A stretch of 64,000 nt of DNA, from NCBI GenBank assembly GCA_963786155.1, contig CAWAXW010000006.1:1736001-1800000 (forward strand), written 5' to 3'. Source of the stretch: CAWAXW01 sp963786155 (GTDB taxonomy: Bacteria > Actinomycetota > CADDZG01 > WHSQ01). A model generated the notes under the pieces. It searched no databases. It saw nothing but the letters and a program-made list of their open reading frames with translations, and was not told where the DNA came from. Every line of letters begins with the position of its first letter. Positions within the stretch are counted from its first letter, which is position 1. A program made the translations under genes and the position numbers. Of the stretch, positions 49,263-58,622 are shown in pieces.

Positions 49263-51316
49263 CGCGAGTCTCCTCCTGCGTCGAGGATCACGACGAGGTT
49301 CGCTCCGTCGACCCGAAGCCTCGTTCCAGGGGGCACGACGGTCGTCGATTCGCGCTCTTGGACGATCGTGGGACCGTCCAACTCGTCACCCTCCGCGAGC
49401 GAGTCGCGGTTCAAGACCTTTGTCTCGGACCATCCTTTGCCGAACCAGGCGCGGCGTGCGGTTGGTTGCGCCTCCGTGGCGGTGATGCCCTGTGTGAGGG
49501 TGAGCTCCGGGTCCGGCCCGCTCGCCATCAGGCGCCAGGAGACGATCTCGATGTCTACTTCCGGTGCCCGGCGGCCGAAGACCGTGAGGTAGCGGTCCTT
49601 GAAGACGCCGGCGAGTGAGCCCGGCCATCCCTCGCCGGTGCTCGGTGCAGGAACGCGGATGTCATGGCCCTGACCGGACAGTCGCATGTCGGCGAAGCGC
49701 TCGAGCTGAACGTTTCCCGGTGGCAGACCCGAGTCCGCAAGCAGGGCTTTCGCTTCCTCTTCGAGCTCGAGGAAGATCGAGTCCGCATCGTCCCAGGACA
49801 ACTCGTCGAGAAGCCCGAGCCTCGATCGAACGAAATCGAAAGCCAGGGGGGCCGCGAGAAGCCCGGCCGCACTCATGACACCGGCGCCGGGGCCGACGAT
49901 CACCCGGGCCATGCCAAGCCGGGCCGCGACGCCGGCGGCGTGGACCGGACCGGCACCGCCGAAGGCGAACAACTGGGTCCCGGCGGCATCCTTGCCGCGT
50001 TCGATCGCGTGAACCCGGGCGGCGTTGGCCATCGTCTCGTTCACGAGCTGATGGATTCCCCAGGCCGCGACTTCGACATCCAAACCGAGGGGTTCGGCTA
50101 TCCGATCCCGTATCGCGGCGCGTGCGGCCTCGACATCTAGCTTCATGTCGCCGCCGAGGAAGAAGTCGGGATCCAGATAGCCGAGCACGAGATCCGCGTC
50201 GGTGACCGTCGGCTCGGTCCCCCCCGATCCATAGCACGCGGGACCCGGATCCGATCCGGCCGAATGCGGCCCCACCGTCAGCATCCCGAGGGAGTCGAGC
50301 GCGGCGATCGAACCGCCACCCGCGCCGATCTCGATCATGTCGATGACCTGGCCTCTGATGGGGAACCCCGAACCACGCTTCATCCGGTACCTGCGATCGA
50401 CCTCGAATCCATTGGCGACCAGTGGCGCGCCGTCCTCGATCGAGCAGACTTTCGCGGTGGTCCCGCCCATGTCGAAGGAGAGCACGTCGGCCTGATCGGA
50501 CCCGAAGCGAGCCGCGGCAAGAGCGCCGGCGGCAGGGCCCGACTCGAGCATCTTTATCGGGAAGCGGGCCGCGGTCTCGCTGGTGCCGAGGCCCCCGTTC
50601 GAGAACATGACGTACAACGGAGCTTCGATCCCGAGGCCCTCGAAACGACTGCGCAGGTCCACGAGGTAGCGCTCGACGAGTCCCTGGACGTAGGCCGATG
50701 CCACCGTTGTCGACGTCCGTTCGTACTCCCCCATTTCCGGAGCGATCTCCGAAGAGAGCGCGACCCGAAGAGCGGGCGCCGCTTCGTTCAGGATGGAACG
50801 AGCAGCAGACTCGTTCGCCGGATTCGTGAAGCCGTGCAGGAAGCAGACGGCGACAGCATCGACTCCTTTGGCCGAGAACTCATCGCCCAGGCGTCGGACT
50901 AGGTCGGCGTCCACCTCTTGTTCGATGGTCCCGTCGGCCAACGTCCTTTCGGGGATGTCGAACCGCAGATATCGAGGGACCAACGGCGGGGGGAACTCGA
51001 TACCGATGTCGTAGAGGTCGTAACGCGTCTCGCGCCGGATCTCCAGCACGTCGCGGAAACCGGCAGTCGTGAGCAGGGCGGTGCGGGCGCCCTTGCGTTC
51101 GATGATCGCATTCGTCACCAGCGTCGTCCCATGGACGATCGATGCGATGTCCGATGGCGAAACCCCGATATCGGCCAAAGTCGAGCGCAGTAAGGACTCC
51201 ACCGCCCGCGCCGGTTCGTCGGTTGTGGTTAGGGACTTCGCGACGGCGATGATCCCGGAGTCGTCCGCAAGACAGAGATCGGTGAACGTCCCTCCGATAT
51301 CGATACCGACGCGCAC
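49259..51316 (-). CDS. hyuA: Hydantoinase A/oxoprolinase family subunit (HyuA)
   Basis: 685 residues, frame intact. ATP-binding actin-like fold: RVGIDIGGTFTDLCLAD at the N-terminus, VHGTTLVTNAIIERKGA, GPAAGALAAARF, VLSFDMGGTTAKVCSIEDG, the Gly-rich IEIGAGGGSIAALDS and FAFGGAGPVHAAGVAARLG. Length and order match HyuA/N-methylhydantoinase alpha. The start is the ATG at 51316, with MRVGIDIGGT immediately at the N-terminus. The stop overlaps the hyuB start. The GYD-domain gene lies 14 bases upstream on the same strand and probably shares the transcript. Confidence 0.94.
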   Translation of the reverse strand: MRVGIDIGGTFTDLCLADDSGIIAVAKSLTTTDEPARAVESLLRSTLADIGVSPSDIASIVHGTTLVTNAIIERKGARTALLTTAGFRDVLEIRRETRYDLYDIGIEFPPPLVPRYLRFDIPERTLADGTIEQEVDADLVRRLGDEFSAKGVDAVAVCFLHGFTNPANESAARSILNEAAPALRVALSSEIAPEMGEYERTSTTVASAYVQGLVERYLVDLRSRFEGLGIEAPLYVMFSNGGLGTSETAARFPIKMLESGPAAGALAAARFGSDQADVLSFDMGGTTAKVCSIEDGAPLVANGFEVDRRYRMKRGSGFPIRGQVIDMIEIGAGGGSIAALDSLGMLTVGPHSAGSDPGPACYGSGGTEPTVTDADLVLGYLDPDFFLGGDMKLDVEAARAAIRDRIAEPLGLDVEVAAWGIHQLVNETMANAARVHAIERGKDAAGTQLFAFGGAGPVHAAGVAARLGMARVIVGPGAGVMSAAGLLAAPLAFDFVRSRLGLLDELSWDDADSIFLELEEEAKALLADSGLPPGNVQLERFADMRLSGQGHDIRVPAPSTGEGWPGSLAGVFKDRYLTVFGRRAPEVDIEIVSWRLMASGPDPELTLTQGITATEAQPTARRAWFGKGWSETKVLNRDSLAEGDELDGPTIVQERESTTVVPPGTRLRVDGANLVVILDAGGDSR

Positions 51317-51330
51317 GTCTAGTGGGGCAG

Positions 51331-51651
51331 TTACTTCCCAGGCGCTCGGTAGTCGACCGTCTTCTTCGCGGCCGCGTCGATCTCTTCCGGAGTCATGAGT
51401 GCGATGGTTGTGAGCGTTGCACCTCCGGCAGCGCCGACGGCCAACGACACGGCGGCCATATCGGCATTGCTCGGGAAATCGGCGATCAGGTAACCGTCGT
51501 CTTCGCCGAGAGCGTAGTAGAAGGACTCGATCGATCCACCGAGATTCGATGCCAGCTTCTCGACCACTTGTCGCCGGCTGGTTCCCCCTTCACTCAGGAG
51601 GCCCTTCATTCCTTCTGTCGTGTACGAGAACTTGCAGAGATACTTCGCCAC
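51331..51651 (-). CDS. GYD domain protein
   Basis: 106 residues from the GTG at 51651, with GGAGG seven bases upstream. KYLCKFSYTTEGMKGLLSEGG, LGEDDGYLIADFPSNADMAAVSLAVGAAGG and TTIALMTPEEID match the small ferredoxin-like GYD family (named for the Gly-Tyr-Asp motif; here DDGYLIADF). Function unknown; such proteins often sit beside catabolic enzymes. Its position 14 bases before hyuA suggests a role linked to the hydantoinase. Confidence 0.85.
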   Translation of the reverse strand: MAKYLCKFSYTTEGMKGLLSEGGTSRRQVVEKLASNLGGSIESFYYALGEDDGYLIADFPSNADMAAVSLAVGAAGGATLTTIALMTPEEIDAAAKKTVDYRAPGK

Positions 51652-51747
51652 GGACCACCTCCTGCTCGAGTGCGTGGGATTCCGCTGCACATCATCCGCC
51701 CCGCCGCCGACCAAGACAAGGGGGCTGCGTGACGACTAAGCGAGCCG

Positions 51748-52546
51748 TCAGGAGATCAGCCTTCGGCGCATCAGCCGGATAGTGATTGCGCTGCAGATCA
51801 CGAACATCGCGACGAGATAGGCGACGTCGAACAATTGGCCCGGCCCTACGTATCCCGTCGTCAGAGCTCGAAGCAGGGAGGCCGAGTGATAGAGGGGCGT
51901 GGCTTTCACGATCGGCTGGAGGAAGTCGGGATACTGCTCCACCGGGAAGAACGTCCCCGAGAGCAGGAACAAGGGGAAGACGACAAGCGTCATCACCTTC
52001 TCGAGTGACGAGATCTGCTTCGTCACCGCGGTCAGGATCATGGCTCCCGAGGCAAGGGCCGCGCCCGAGAGCATCACGGCGGGAAGAGCGAGGATCGCCC
52101 AGGGGGAGTCGATGAGTCCGAGTAACAGCATGACGAGGATGAACCCGATCGAGTAGATCGTCCCGCGGATGAGAGCCCAGATCGACTTCGCCCACCGCGA
52201 TATCGGAGACGTTCATCGGCGTCGTCATGATCCCGTCGTAGGTCTTCATCCAATTGAGCTTGAAGAAGGGACTGAAGAAGCCGTCGAAGACAGCCCCGTT
52301 GAGAGTCGAGGCCGCCAGCATCCCCGGCGCCAGAAAGGTCGCATAGGAGATCTCGGCCCCCGCGTACTGGATGTCACCGACGAAGCGACCGACGCCGAAC
52401 CCAACCGCGACAAGGTAGAAGACCGGCTCGAAGAAGCCGCTGACGAATGCCATCCAGTAGTGCTTGTAGGCGAGGGCGTTGCGCTGCACGAGCCGGAGCG
52501 CGCGATGAAGAGATGGGAACGGATAGGCCGGCGCGCGTGTGGACAT
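51748..52546 (-). CDS. ABC-2 type exporter permease, one frameshift
   Basis: About 265 residues with six spans. FEPVFYLVAVGFGVGRFVG, ISYATFLAPGMLAASTLNGAVF and SGTFFPVEQYPDFLQPIVKATPLYH are typical of the ABC-2/NodJ group. One extra base near 52184 (GTC-G-ATC) breaks the frame; repaired text reads SDIAVGEVIWALIRGTIYSI. Span 799 = 3n+1. The start shares one base with the stop of the sister permease. It probably forms a heterodimeric channel with that protein, driven by the ATPase at 53358. Confidence 0.86.
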
Positions 52547-53361
52547 CAGACGACGAGCCTCTTCGTCAGGTTGCGCAGCGCGAGCCAGGTGCCGAAAACG
52601 AGGAACAGAACGAGATAGGTGAGGTGCCACAGCGCAGAAGCATCCACATCGAAGATTGTCACCTGCCGCACGAGCTCGATCCCGTGATACAGCGGGCTGA
52701 TCTGCGCGATCACCTCGGCCCAGCCCGGAAGGGACTCGATAGGGAAGAACGTGCCGGACAGCAGGAATAGAGGTGTGACGACGAAACGGAACACCCAGGT
52801 GTAGGCCGCATCCTGTTGCAAGGTGGCGGTCAAGGCGCTTGTGATGGCAGCGCAGCCCAGCCCCAACAGGATCGCGACCGGTATGCCGAGCACGTCGGCC
52901 GGCGAATCGAAGATCCCGAACAGGACCATCACCACGAAGAAGGGGATCGTTTGTTGCGCGAGCGAGATCCCTATCCATGCGAGCTCGCCGAAGAGGACGT
53001 CTCTTACCTTCAGAGGCGTGGCCAGCATGGCCTCATAGTTCCGCTGCCACATGATCTTGTTCAGCAGCGGGTAGGTCGCCGCGAACGTCCCGCTCTGCAT
53101 CGCGTTGGCGGCGAGCATCCCCGTCGAGAAGAAGGCCAGATAGTCGACGCCGTTGAAGTCTGCCGAGTCGGCTTCCACGAGGGAACCCAGGCCGAGGCCC
53201 ATCGCACCAAGGAAGAGCACCGGCGAGAGCACGCTGAGGAAGATCGAGCCTCGCCACGCTCGCCAGAAGACTAGGAAGTTCCGCCGGACCACCTTGGCGG
53301 GGGCCGACAGCGCACTTTGCACCGCGGAGCCGGCGGCCGGCTCGCGCGTGACGATGCTCAC
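52546..53361 (-). CDS. ABC-2 type exporter permease (NodJ/DrrB-like)
   Basis: 271 residues from the GTG at 53361, which overlaps the ATPase stop (GTGA). Six spans; VDYLAFFSTGMLAANAMQSGTF, KIMWQRNYEAMLATPLKVRDVL, SGTFFPIESLPGWAEVIAQISPLYHGIEL and the end LALRNLTKRLVV are characteristic. Frame intact. The second permease follows directly, so this is an ATPase plus two permeases arrangement as in Drr/Nod-like exporters. Cargo unknown; drugs, lipids or polysaccharides are all known for the family. Confidence 0.9.
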   Translation of the reverse strand: MSIVTREPAAGSAVQSALSAPAKVVRRNFLVFWRAWRGSIFLSVLSPVLFLGAMGLGLGSLVEADSADFNGVDYLAFFSTGMLAANAMQSGTFAATYPLLNKIMWQRNYEAMLATPLKVRDVLFGELAWIGISLAQQTIPFFVVMVLFGIFDSPADVLGIPVAILLGLGCAAITSALTATLQQDAAYTWVFRFVVTPLFLLSGTFFPIESLPGWAEVIAQISPLYHGIELVRQVTIFDVDASALWHLTYLVLFLVFGTWLALRNLTKRLVV

Positions 53362-54281
53362 TCGACCAAGGACCTGCCGGTGAGTGTCAGGAACACATCC
53401 TCGAGAGTGGATCTGCGAACAAGGGCCGTTTGCGTCTCCACTCCTTTCTCGTGTACGGCAGCAAGAGCCGCTTCGCCCGTCTCGGTGTAGAGCAGGACTC
53501 GATCCGGGAGCCATTCGGCGCGCTCGACGAGGCCGTCCAACGACCCCGCCAATCGATCCCGAGCTTCATCGGAAAGGCGCAACTCGAGCACCTCGCGCGT
53601 GCAGTACTTGTCGATCAGCTCGCGCGGGGAGCCTTCGGCAACGATCTTCGCCTTGTCCATGACGACCAGGCGGTCGCACAACTGCTCGGCTTCGTCCATG
53701 TAGTGCGTCGTGATGATGAGGGTCACACCGCGTTGCTTCAGTCGGTAGAGGCGGTCCCAGACGAGGTGGCGAGCTTGGGGATCCAGCCCTGTCGTCGGCT
53801 CGTCCAGCAGTATCAACTCCGGTTGATTGATGAGCCCTCGCGCGATGGTGAGGCGGCGCTTCATGCCCCCCGACAAAGGCTCGACCTTGCTTCCGGCCTT
53901 CTCGGTGAGCTGAACGAAGTCCAAGAGCTCGTCGATGCGCGTTTTGGCTTCGGCCTTCGGGATGTCGAAGTACCGGGCGTACATCTCGAGGTTCTCGCGC
54001 ACGGTCAGCTCGATATCGAGGTTGTCGATCTGCGGAACGACGCCGATGCGTCTCTTGACATCAGACGCCTGGGATATCGGATCCTTGTCGATCACGGTGA
54101 GCGATCCACCACTCGGAGGGGACGTGCACCCGATCATCCGCATGGTCGAGGTCTTCCCCGCACCGTTCGGCCCGAGGAAACCGAACGCCTCTCCCCTCCG
54201 GACCTCGAAGTCGATCTCGTCGACCGCGACGAGCTCCCCGAACCGTTTGGACAACGAACGCGCGAGAACGAGAGGCTCCAT
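53358..54281 (-). CDS. ABC exporter ATP-binding protein (DrrA/NodI-like)
   Basis: 307 residues. Walker A FGFLGPNGAGKTSTMRMIG, VVPQIDNLDIELTVRENL, signature VEPLSGGMKRRLTIARGL, Walker B LILLDEPTTGLDPQARHLVW and H-loop TLIITTHYMDEAEQLCDR. A ~80-residue C-terminal regulatory domain ends TLEDVFLTLTGRSLVE, as in DrrA/CcmA-type ATPases. First gene of a three-gene exporter operon, divergent from the MFS transporter by about 54 bases. Confidence 0.93.
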   Translation of the reverse strand: MEPLVLARSLSKRFGELVAVDEIDFEVRRGEAFGFLGPNGAGKTSTMRMIGCTSPPSGGSLTVIDKDPISQASDVKRRIGVVPQIDNLDIELTVRENLEMYARYFDIPKAEAKTRIDELLDFVQLTEKAGSKVEPLSGGMKRRLTIARGLINQPELILLDEPTTGLDPQARHLVWDRLYRLKQRGVTLIITTHYMDEAEQLCDRLVVMDKAKIVAEGSPRELIDKYCTREVLELRLSDEARDRLAGSLDGLVERAEWLPDRVLLYTETGEAALAAVHEKGVETQTALVRRSTLEDVFLTLTGRSLVE

Positions 54282-54335
54282 CAGATGAGCCTAGAGCCCG
54301 CGTCGCGTGGCACTTGCACTGCTAGGGTGAGGGCA

Positions 54336-55932
54336 GTGAGCCAAGAGTCCGGCACCACCACCGCCCAGCCCAAGGGCCAGAACCGGCTCGCACTCCTACT
54401 AGCGATGGCGATGTTCGTGCTCGTCGTCGACACGTCACTGATGAACGTCTCGATCTCCTCGGTTGTGGAGGACATCGACACCACCGTCAGCGGGGTCCAA
54501 GCGGCCATCGCGCTCGAGGCCCTGGTATCGGCGGCTTTCATCCTGATCGGCAGCAAGATCGGCGATCTCTTCGGGCGCAAGCGGGCGTACGTGCTTGGCC
54601 TCCTCGGCTATGCCATCGGCGCTTTGTCGATGACGTTGGCCCAGACCGTCGTCCCGATCATCATCTTCTGGGCGATCTTCGGAGGGCTCGGGGCATCGCT
54701 GCTGCTCCCGTCCATGCAGTCATTGATCCACGGCAACTTCGAAGGCGCGGCGAGGAAGAAGGTCTATGCGCTCGTTGGGGCTTCGGCAGCGATCGCTGCA
54801 GCGGTCGGACCACTGCTCGGGGGCTTCATCACGACCTACATGTCGTGGCGTGTGGGGTTCGGACTCGAGGTCGTGATCATCGCGGTCGTGCTGTCCGGCA
54901 TCAAGCTCGTCCGCGATGTGCTCTACACGGGTCCCAGGCACATAGACATCGTTGGCGCGATCCTGTCCGTCCTCGGCATGGGCGGCGTCGTGATGGGCAT
55001 CCTTGTATGGCAGGAGGGCGGCGAGTCCGTGGGAGCCCTCTTGGCGATCGGTGCCGTTGGTCTCGCTTCCCTGGCCTACTGGCTCATGCGACGCAAGCGC
55101 GAGGGGAAGCCGGCCCTGCTCGACCCCGGGCTGTTCTCCTCGAAGCTGTTCCGGCTTGGAGTCTCCGGACAGATGCTTCAGCAGATCTCGCTCGGCGGCA
55201 TGATCGATCGCGCTCCCGATCTACCTACAGATGGTGCTCGAATACAACGCGATGGAAACGGGCCTGTCCCTCGCCCCACTCTCGCTCAGCATGTTCGGGA
55301 TCGCGCTGATCGCGGGAAAGCGGGCCGGCAAGCGGCGGCCGAGCAGCATCATCCGAATGGGGTTCGGACTACTCCTGATCGGGATGGTGCTGCTGATCCC
55401 GATCGTCCCGCGCGCTGACTCAGGCTGGTACCTACTGATCCCGCTGATGATCGCGGGGTCGGGATTGGGAATGCTGGTGTCCCAACTGAACAACTACACG
55501 CTGTCACCGATCGACGAGGAGAGGGTCAGCGAGGCTGCGGGCGTGAACTCTGCATCGGGATCGTTCGGTCTCTCGTTCGGACTGGCCTTCACCGGCGCCA
55601 TCATGCTGGCGACGCTGTCGTTCGCCTTCACGCAGGAAGCGGAATCGAGCACGGTGCTCCCAGCGGCTGAACAGCAACAGGTAGCGGACGCGCTCGAAGA
55701 GGATGCACAGCTGATCAGCGATACTCAACTCGAGGAGTTGCTGGCCGGCCAACCTACAGACATCCAGGACGAGATCGTCCGCATCAACACCGACACCCGG
55801 CCGCTCGCCCTCCAGGTGGCGCTTCTCATCCCGATAATCGCGAGTCTCATCGGGTTGATCCAGTCGTTCAGGATGACGCGCCTCCCCGATCCGACGCCGT
55901 CGGAGTCGGCGGAGATGGTCCTCGGAGGCTAG
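54336..55932 (+). CDS. MFS exporter, DHA2 (EmrB/QacA) family, one frameshift
   Basis: GTG 54336, with purine-rich AGGGTGAGGG upstream. Motif C/A features are clear: LVVDTSLMNVSISSVVEDI in the first span, SKIGDLFGRKRAYVLGLLGY (motif A) and GASAAIAAAVGPLLGGFI (motif C, antiporter). About 14 spans. One extra G at 55206 inside ATGATCGATC breaks the frame; repaired text reads ISLGGMIIALPIYLQMVLEYNAM. Span 1,597 = 3n+1; about 532 residues. Proton-driven drug efflux is the usual role. The 3' end overlaps the convergent carboxypeptidase gene by about four bases. Confidence 0.88.
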
Positions 55933-57898
55933 ACCTGGGCCGGGTTCTCCCAGACCAACATGTTCTGGAGCAACGTGTAGCCGGTGTAGGTGACGGCGTA
56001 GTTCTGCAGTCCGTAAGGATGGAAGAACTCCTCGGTCGGCTGCGGAAGCAGAGCCCCGAGGAAACGGATCCGGCCCTGCTCCCAGCGGGAGCTCACCGTA
56101 GATCGGTCTGGTCCGTCCCGTTCGTGCCGGTGATGTGCCACCGGCCGCCGTCCAGGCCGCGCTGTCGACCCGCCAGTTCGGCGCCTCGCCGCCGTTGTCG
56201 GGATAGCCGATCGGGATCACGTCGTAGGTCTGGCTGACGCGACGCCGCGCAGCCCCGCGTTCGAGTGCATGCGCGGCGATCGAGGAAGTCGACGAAGCCG
56301 ACGTTCGCTCTTCTGCATGGTGATGTGCTCGGGCTCGATGCGAGTCGACCAAGATCGGCGAGGAGGGGCGCCGCGGCGTCGGTGACGATCAGGTTCCCGC
56401 CGCCCTCGACGAAGTCCTCGAAGAGCTGCCACCCATGCGCGCCGGGTCGGCTCCCTCGGGCATTGGGTTATCGGTCAGCACGACCGAGTCGTAGCCCGTC
56501 GAGGAGCGCGGGATTCGCCGAGCGACGTCGGGCACCCGGACCGCGTCCAGCGGGTTGTCGGCGTACTTGTTGAGGTCGTCGAAGAACTTCATGCGAGTGA
56601 CCTCGTAGGAACCGAACTTGAAGTCCTGGGTGACTTCTGGTCATCGCCCGTGAAGTTCGCCGGGATCTCGGCGTTGCCCGGACCGAACCCGTTGTCGTCC
56701 TTGTCGGTGACGATCGTCGGGATCGAAGACGTATGCGGCCTTGCCCCCGACCGGGAACGTGTACGCTCGGTGGGTTGACGGCGTCGCGGATCATCGTGTA
56801 GTTGATCGCTCGCACGGAGTCGACCCACATCTGGTTCAGCAGGTGGGGATGCGATGCGAAGTTGTAAGGGGCGTTGGACGCCGTCATCTCGGTTGCGAAA
56901 CCGGTCCCCTCGATGACTCCCGGAGTGTTGTAGTAGTCGATGCCCGGACCCCGACGCCGAGTAGCCGAGGATGTCGTAGAGGGTCCCCCACTCGTAGGGC
57001 CGAACCGCGCCCCCGGTGAGGCCGTTCAGCTGCTGGAGCACGTCGAGCACGCCGTACTCGGCCATCGCTCCCTCGATGCCGTCGGCGAAGTGAGCCAGCC
57101 GCTCAGACTTCTGGAAGTCGAACTCGCCGACGATCTGGAGCCCCGATGCAGCCACCGGCTTCACGCCCTGACCGTGGTTGTCGGTACCGAGGTACCAGCC
57201 TCGGTTGGCCGGGTCGTCCACGTCGTGCTCGGTGTCCGCGTACTTCAGAAGCAGCTCGTCTATGCCCCGGCCTTCAGGTTGGTCGAGCGTGCCGTTGCGC
57301 CGCTCGCAGGAACCCCTGCACCGGGAAGTTCCGGTTGAGATCGCGGCCCCCGTGGTTCTGGCGGGTGTAGCTGGGCCCTGCGCCATTCGAACCGTGGATG
57401 TCTCCCTTTACCCAACCGTCCGGGTTGCCGAACACGAAGTGGACGACGAAGCGATCCATCGTCTGCTTGATGAACTCCTCGTTCGCCATGAAGCGGGCCT
57501 CGACCATGTCTTCGATGACCCGGGTGCCACCTTCACGCCCGGCCGGCTCGTTGCCGTGGATCGAGTTGAGGATGAAGAGGTGACGCTTGTCGGAATCGGG
57601 GATGTCCTCGTTCGTCACGCTGCACGTCGTAGATCGGGTGATCGAGCGCCGATCGACCCAGCCTGGTCACCTCGATCCGCTCCGGGTGCATCTGCTCGAG
57701 CACCTTTATCCCGCAGACGAGATCGTTGTAGCTGAGGAAGCTTGGGCTAAGCCGCGGCTCGGGAAAGACCCGGCCATCCGCGGTGATGTCGTTCGGATTG
57801 CACTTGACCGGGCTCAGCGCAGCCTGGGAAGTAACGGGGAACGATGCGGCGACGAGTCCCATAGCGACGGCGGCGATCGACAGCGACCTGAATCTCAT
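55929..57898 (-). CDS. Secreted zinc carboxypeptidase (M14), multiply frameshifted
   Basis: ATG 57898 starts a signal peptide (LSIAAVAMGLVAASFPVTSQA). Fragments in successive frames give an M14 peptidase: LVCGIKVLEQMHPERIEVTRLG, the zinc motif LFILNSIHGNEPAGREG (HxxE), MDRFVVHFVFGNPDG, and the substrate-binding QNHGGRDLNRNFP; then GTDNHGQGVKPVAASGL. The tail (GLQNYAVTYTGYTLLQNMLVW) ends at 55929. About 655 residues. The front third and last 60 residues are readable; 56.1-57.6 kb has many breaks. It would trim C-terminal residues from extracellular peptides. Probably not a decayed gene, since pieces lack internal stops once frames are followed. Confidence 0.76.
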
Positions 57899-58002
57899 TG
57901 ATCCTCCCGAGGTGGTGCCCGACGGCCGAAATCCGGCCACTTCCACAGGGCTACGCCCTCGCCCAACCCGACCCTTTGTGCAAACGCCCAAAATGTTGGG
58001 AT

Positions 58003-58572
58003 CTAAGGCCGCTTTGGCGACCCGTCCGGGTTGTAGCGCGTGCGGATCTCTTCGGGGGTTAGGCGGGTTTCGAAATGCATGGGGTCGGGGCGGCTCCAGT
58101 CTCCGCCCCACTCGCCCCCTTCGTTCTCCCACTGACGGACTACCGCTTCGGGCATGTCTCCCGAGGTTCCGAGAACGTTCGTCAGCGCGTTGATGTCCAG
58201 CGCGATCCCGAAGGCGTGGCTCGACTTGTCGTCTCCTCCACGGATGTCGCGGTTGGAGTAGCTCCAATCGTCCGGGCTGACCGCGATCTGGGCTGCGTAC
58301 TCGGGCGCGAGCTCCTCGAAGATGTTGGCGAGTCGCAGGAAGTGGCGCTCGGCGCCCTCGTGGACGTACATCGGTTCTCCGAGGAAATCCATCTCCACGA
58401 CATTGCGCTCTCGGAAGTTGGGTGCGCTCGCCTTTCCATAGTGCTTGCGGGCCCATTGGGGGCTGCCCACAATCTCGCTCGGGCGCAGAGGCGCGTCATC
58501 ACGCAGAAGGACGACCCCGGCCGTGCCGAGCGCCGCGATCAGAGCTACCGCGGCGGCCCCACGCGCCGCCAT
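58003..58572 (-). CDS. M15-type D-Ala-D-Ala carboxypeptidase-like metallopeptidase
   Basis: About 189 residues from the ATG at 58572 (an upstream non-ATG start is possible, since the frame stays open). An N-terminal signal anchor (GAAAVALIAALGTAGVVLL) puts the enzyme outside. Zinc motif SSHAFGIALDINALTN (SxHxxGxAxD) and DPMHFETRLTPEEIRTRYNP hold the M15 ligands His, Asp, His. M15 enzymes cut peptidoglycan peptide stems. It lies 50 bases after the stop of the FAD oxidase; whether it shares a transcript is unclear. Confidence 0.85.
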   Translation of the reverse strand: MAARGAAAVALIAALGTAGVVLLRDDAPLRPSEIVGSPQWARKHYGKASAPNFRERNVVEMDFLGEPMYVHEGAERHFLRLANIFEELAPEYAAQIAVSPDDWSYSNRDIRGGDDKSSHAFGIALDINALTNVLGTSGDMPEAVVRQWENEGGEWGGDWSRPDPMHFETRLTPEEIRTRYNPDGSPKRP

Positions 58573-58622
58573 CTCGCGCTTCCGGCGACGAGGAAGCTGC
58601 GACCACGTCCTCAGATCCCGTC

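Noticed and set aside
34183..55206. Programmed ribosomal frameshifting at the ATCGATC-like sites
   Set aside because: Too many unrelated genes are affected, no slippery sequence or stimulatory structure is consistently present, and homologous families are not known to need it.
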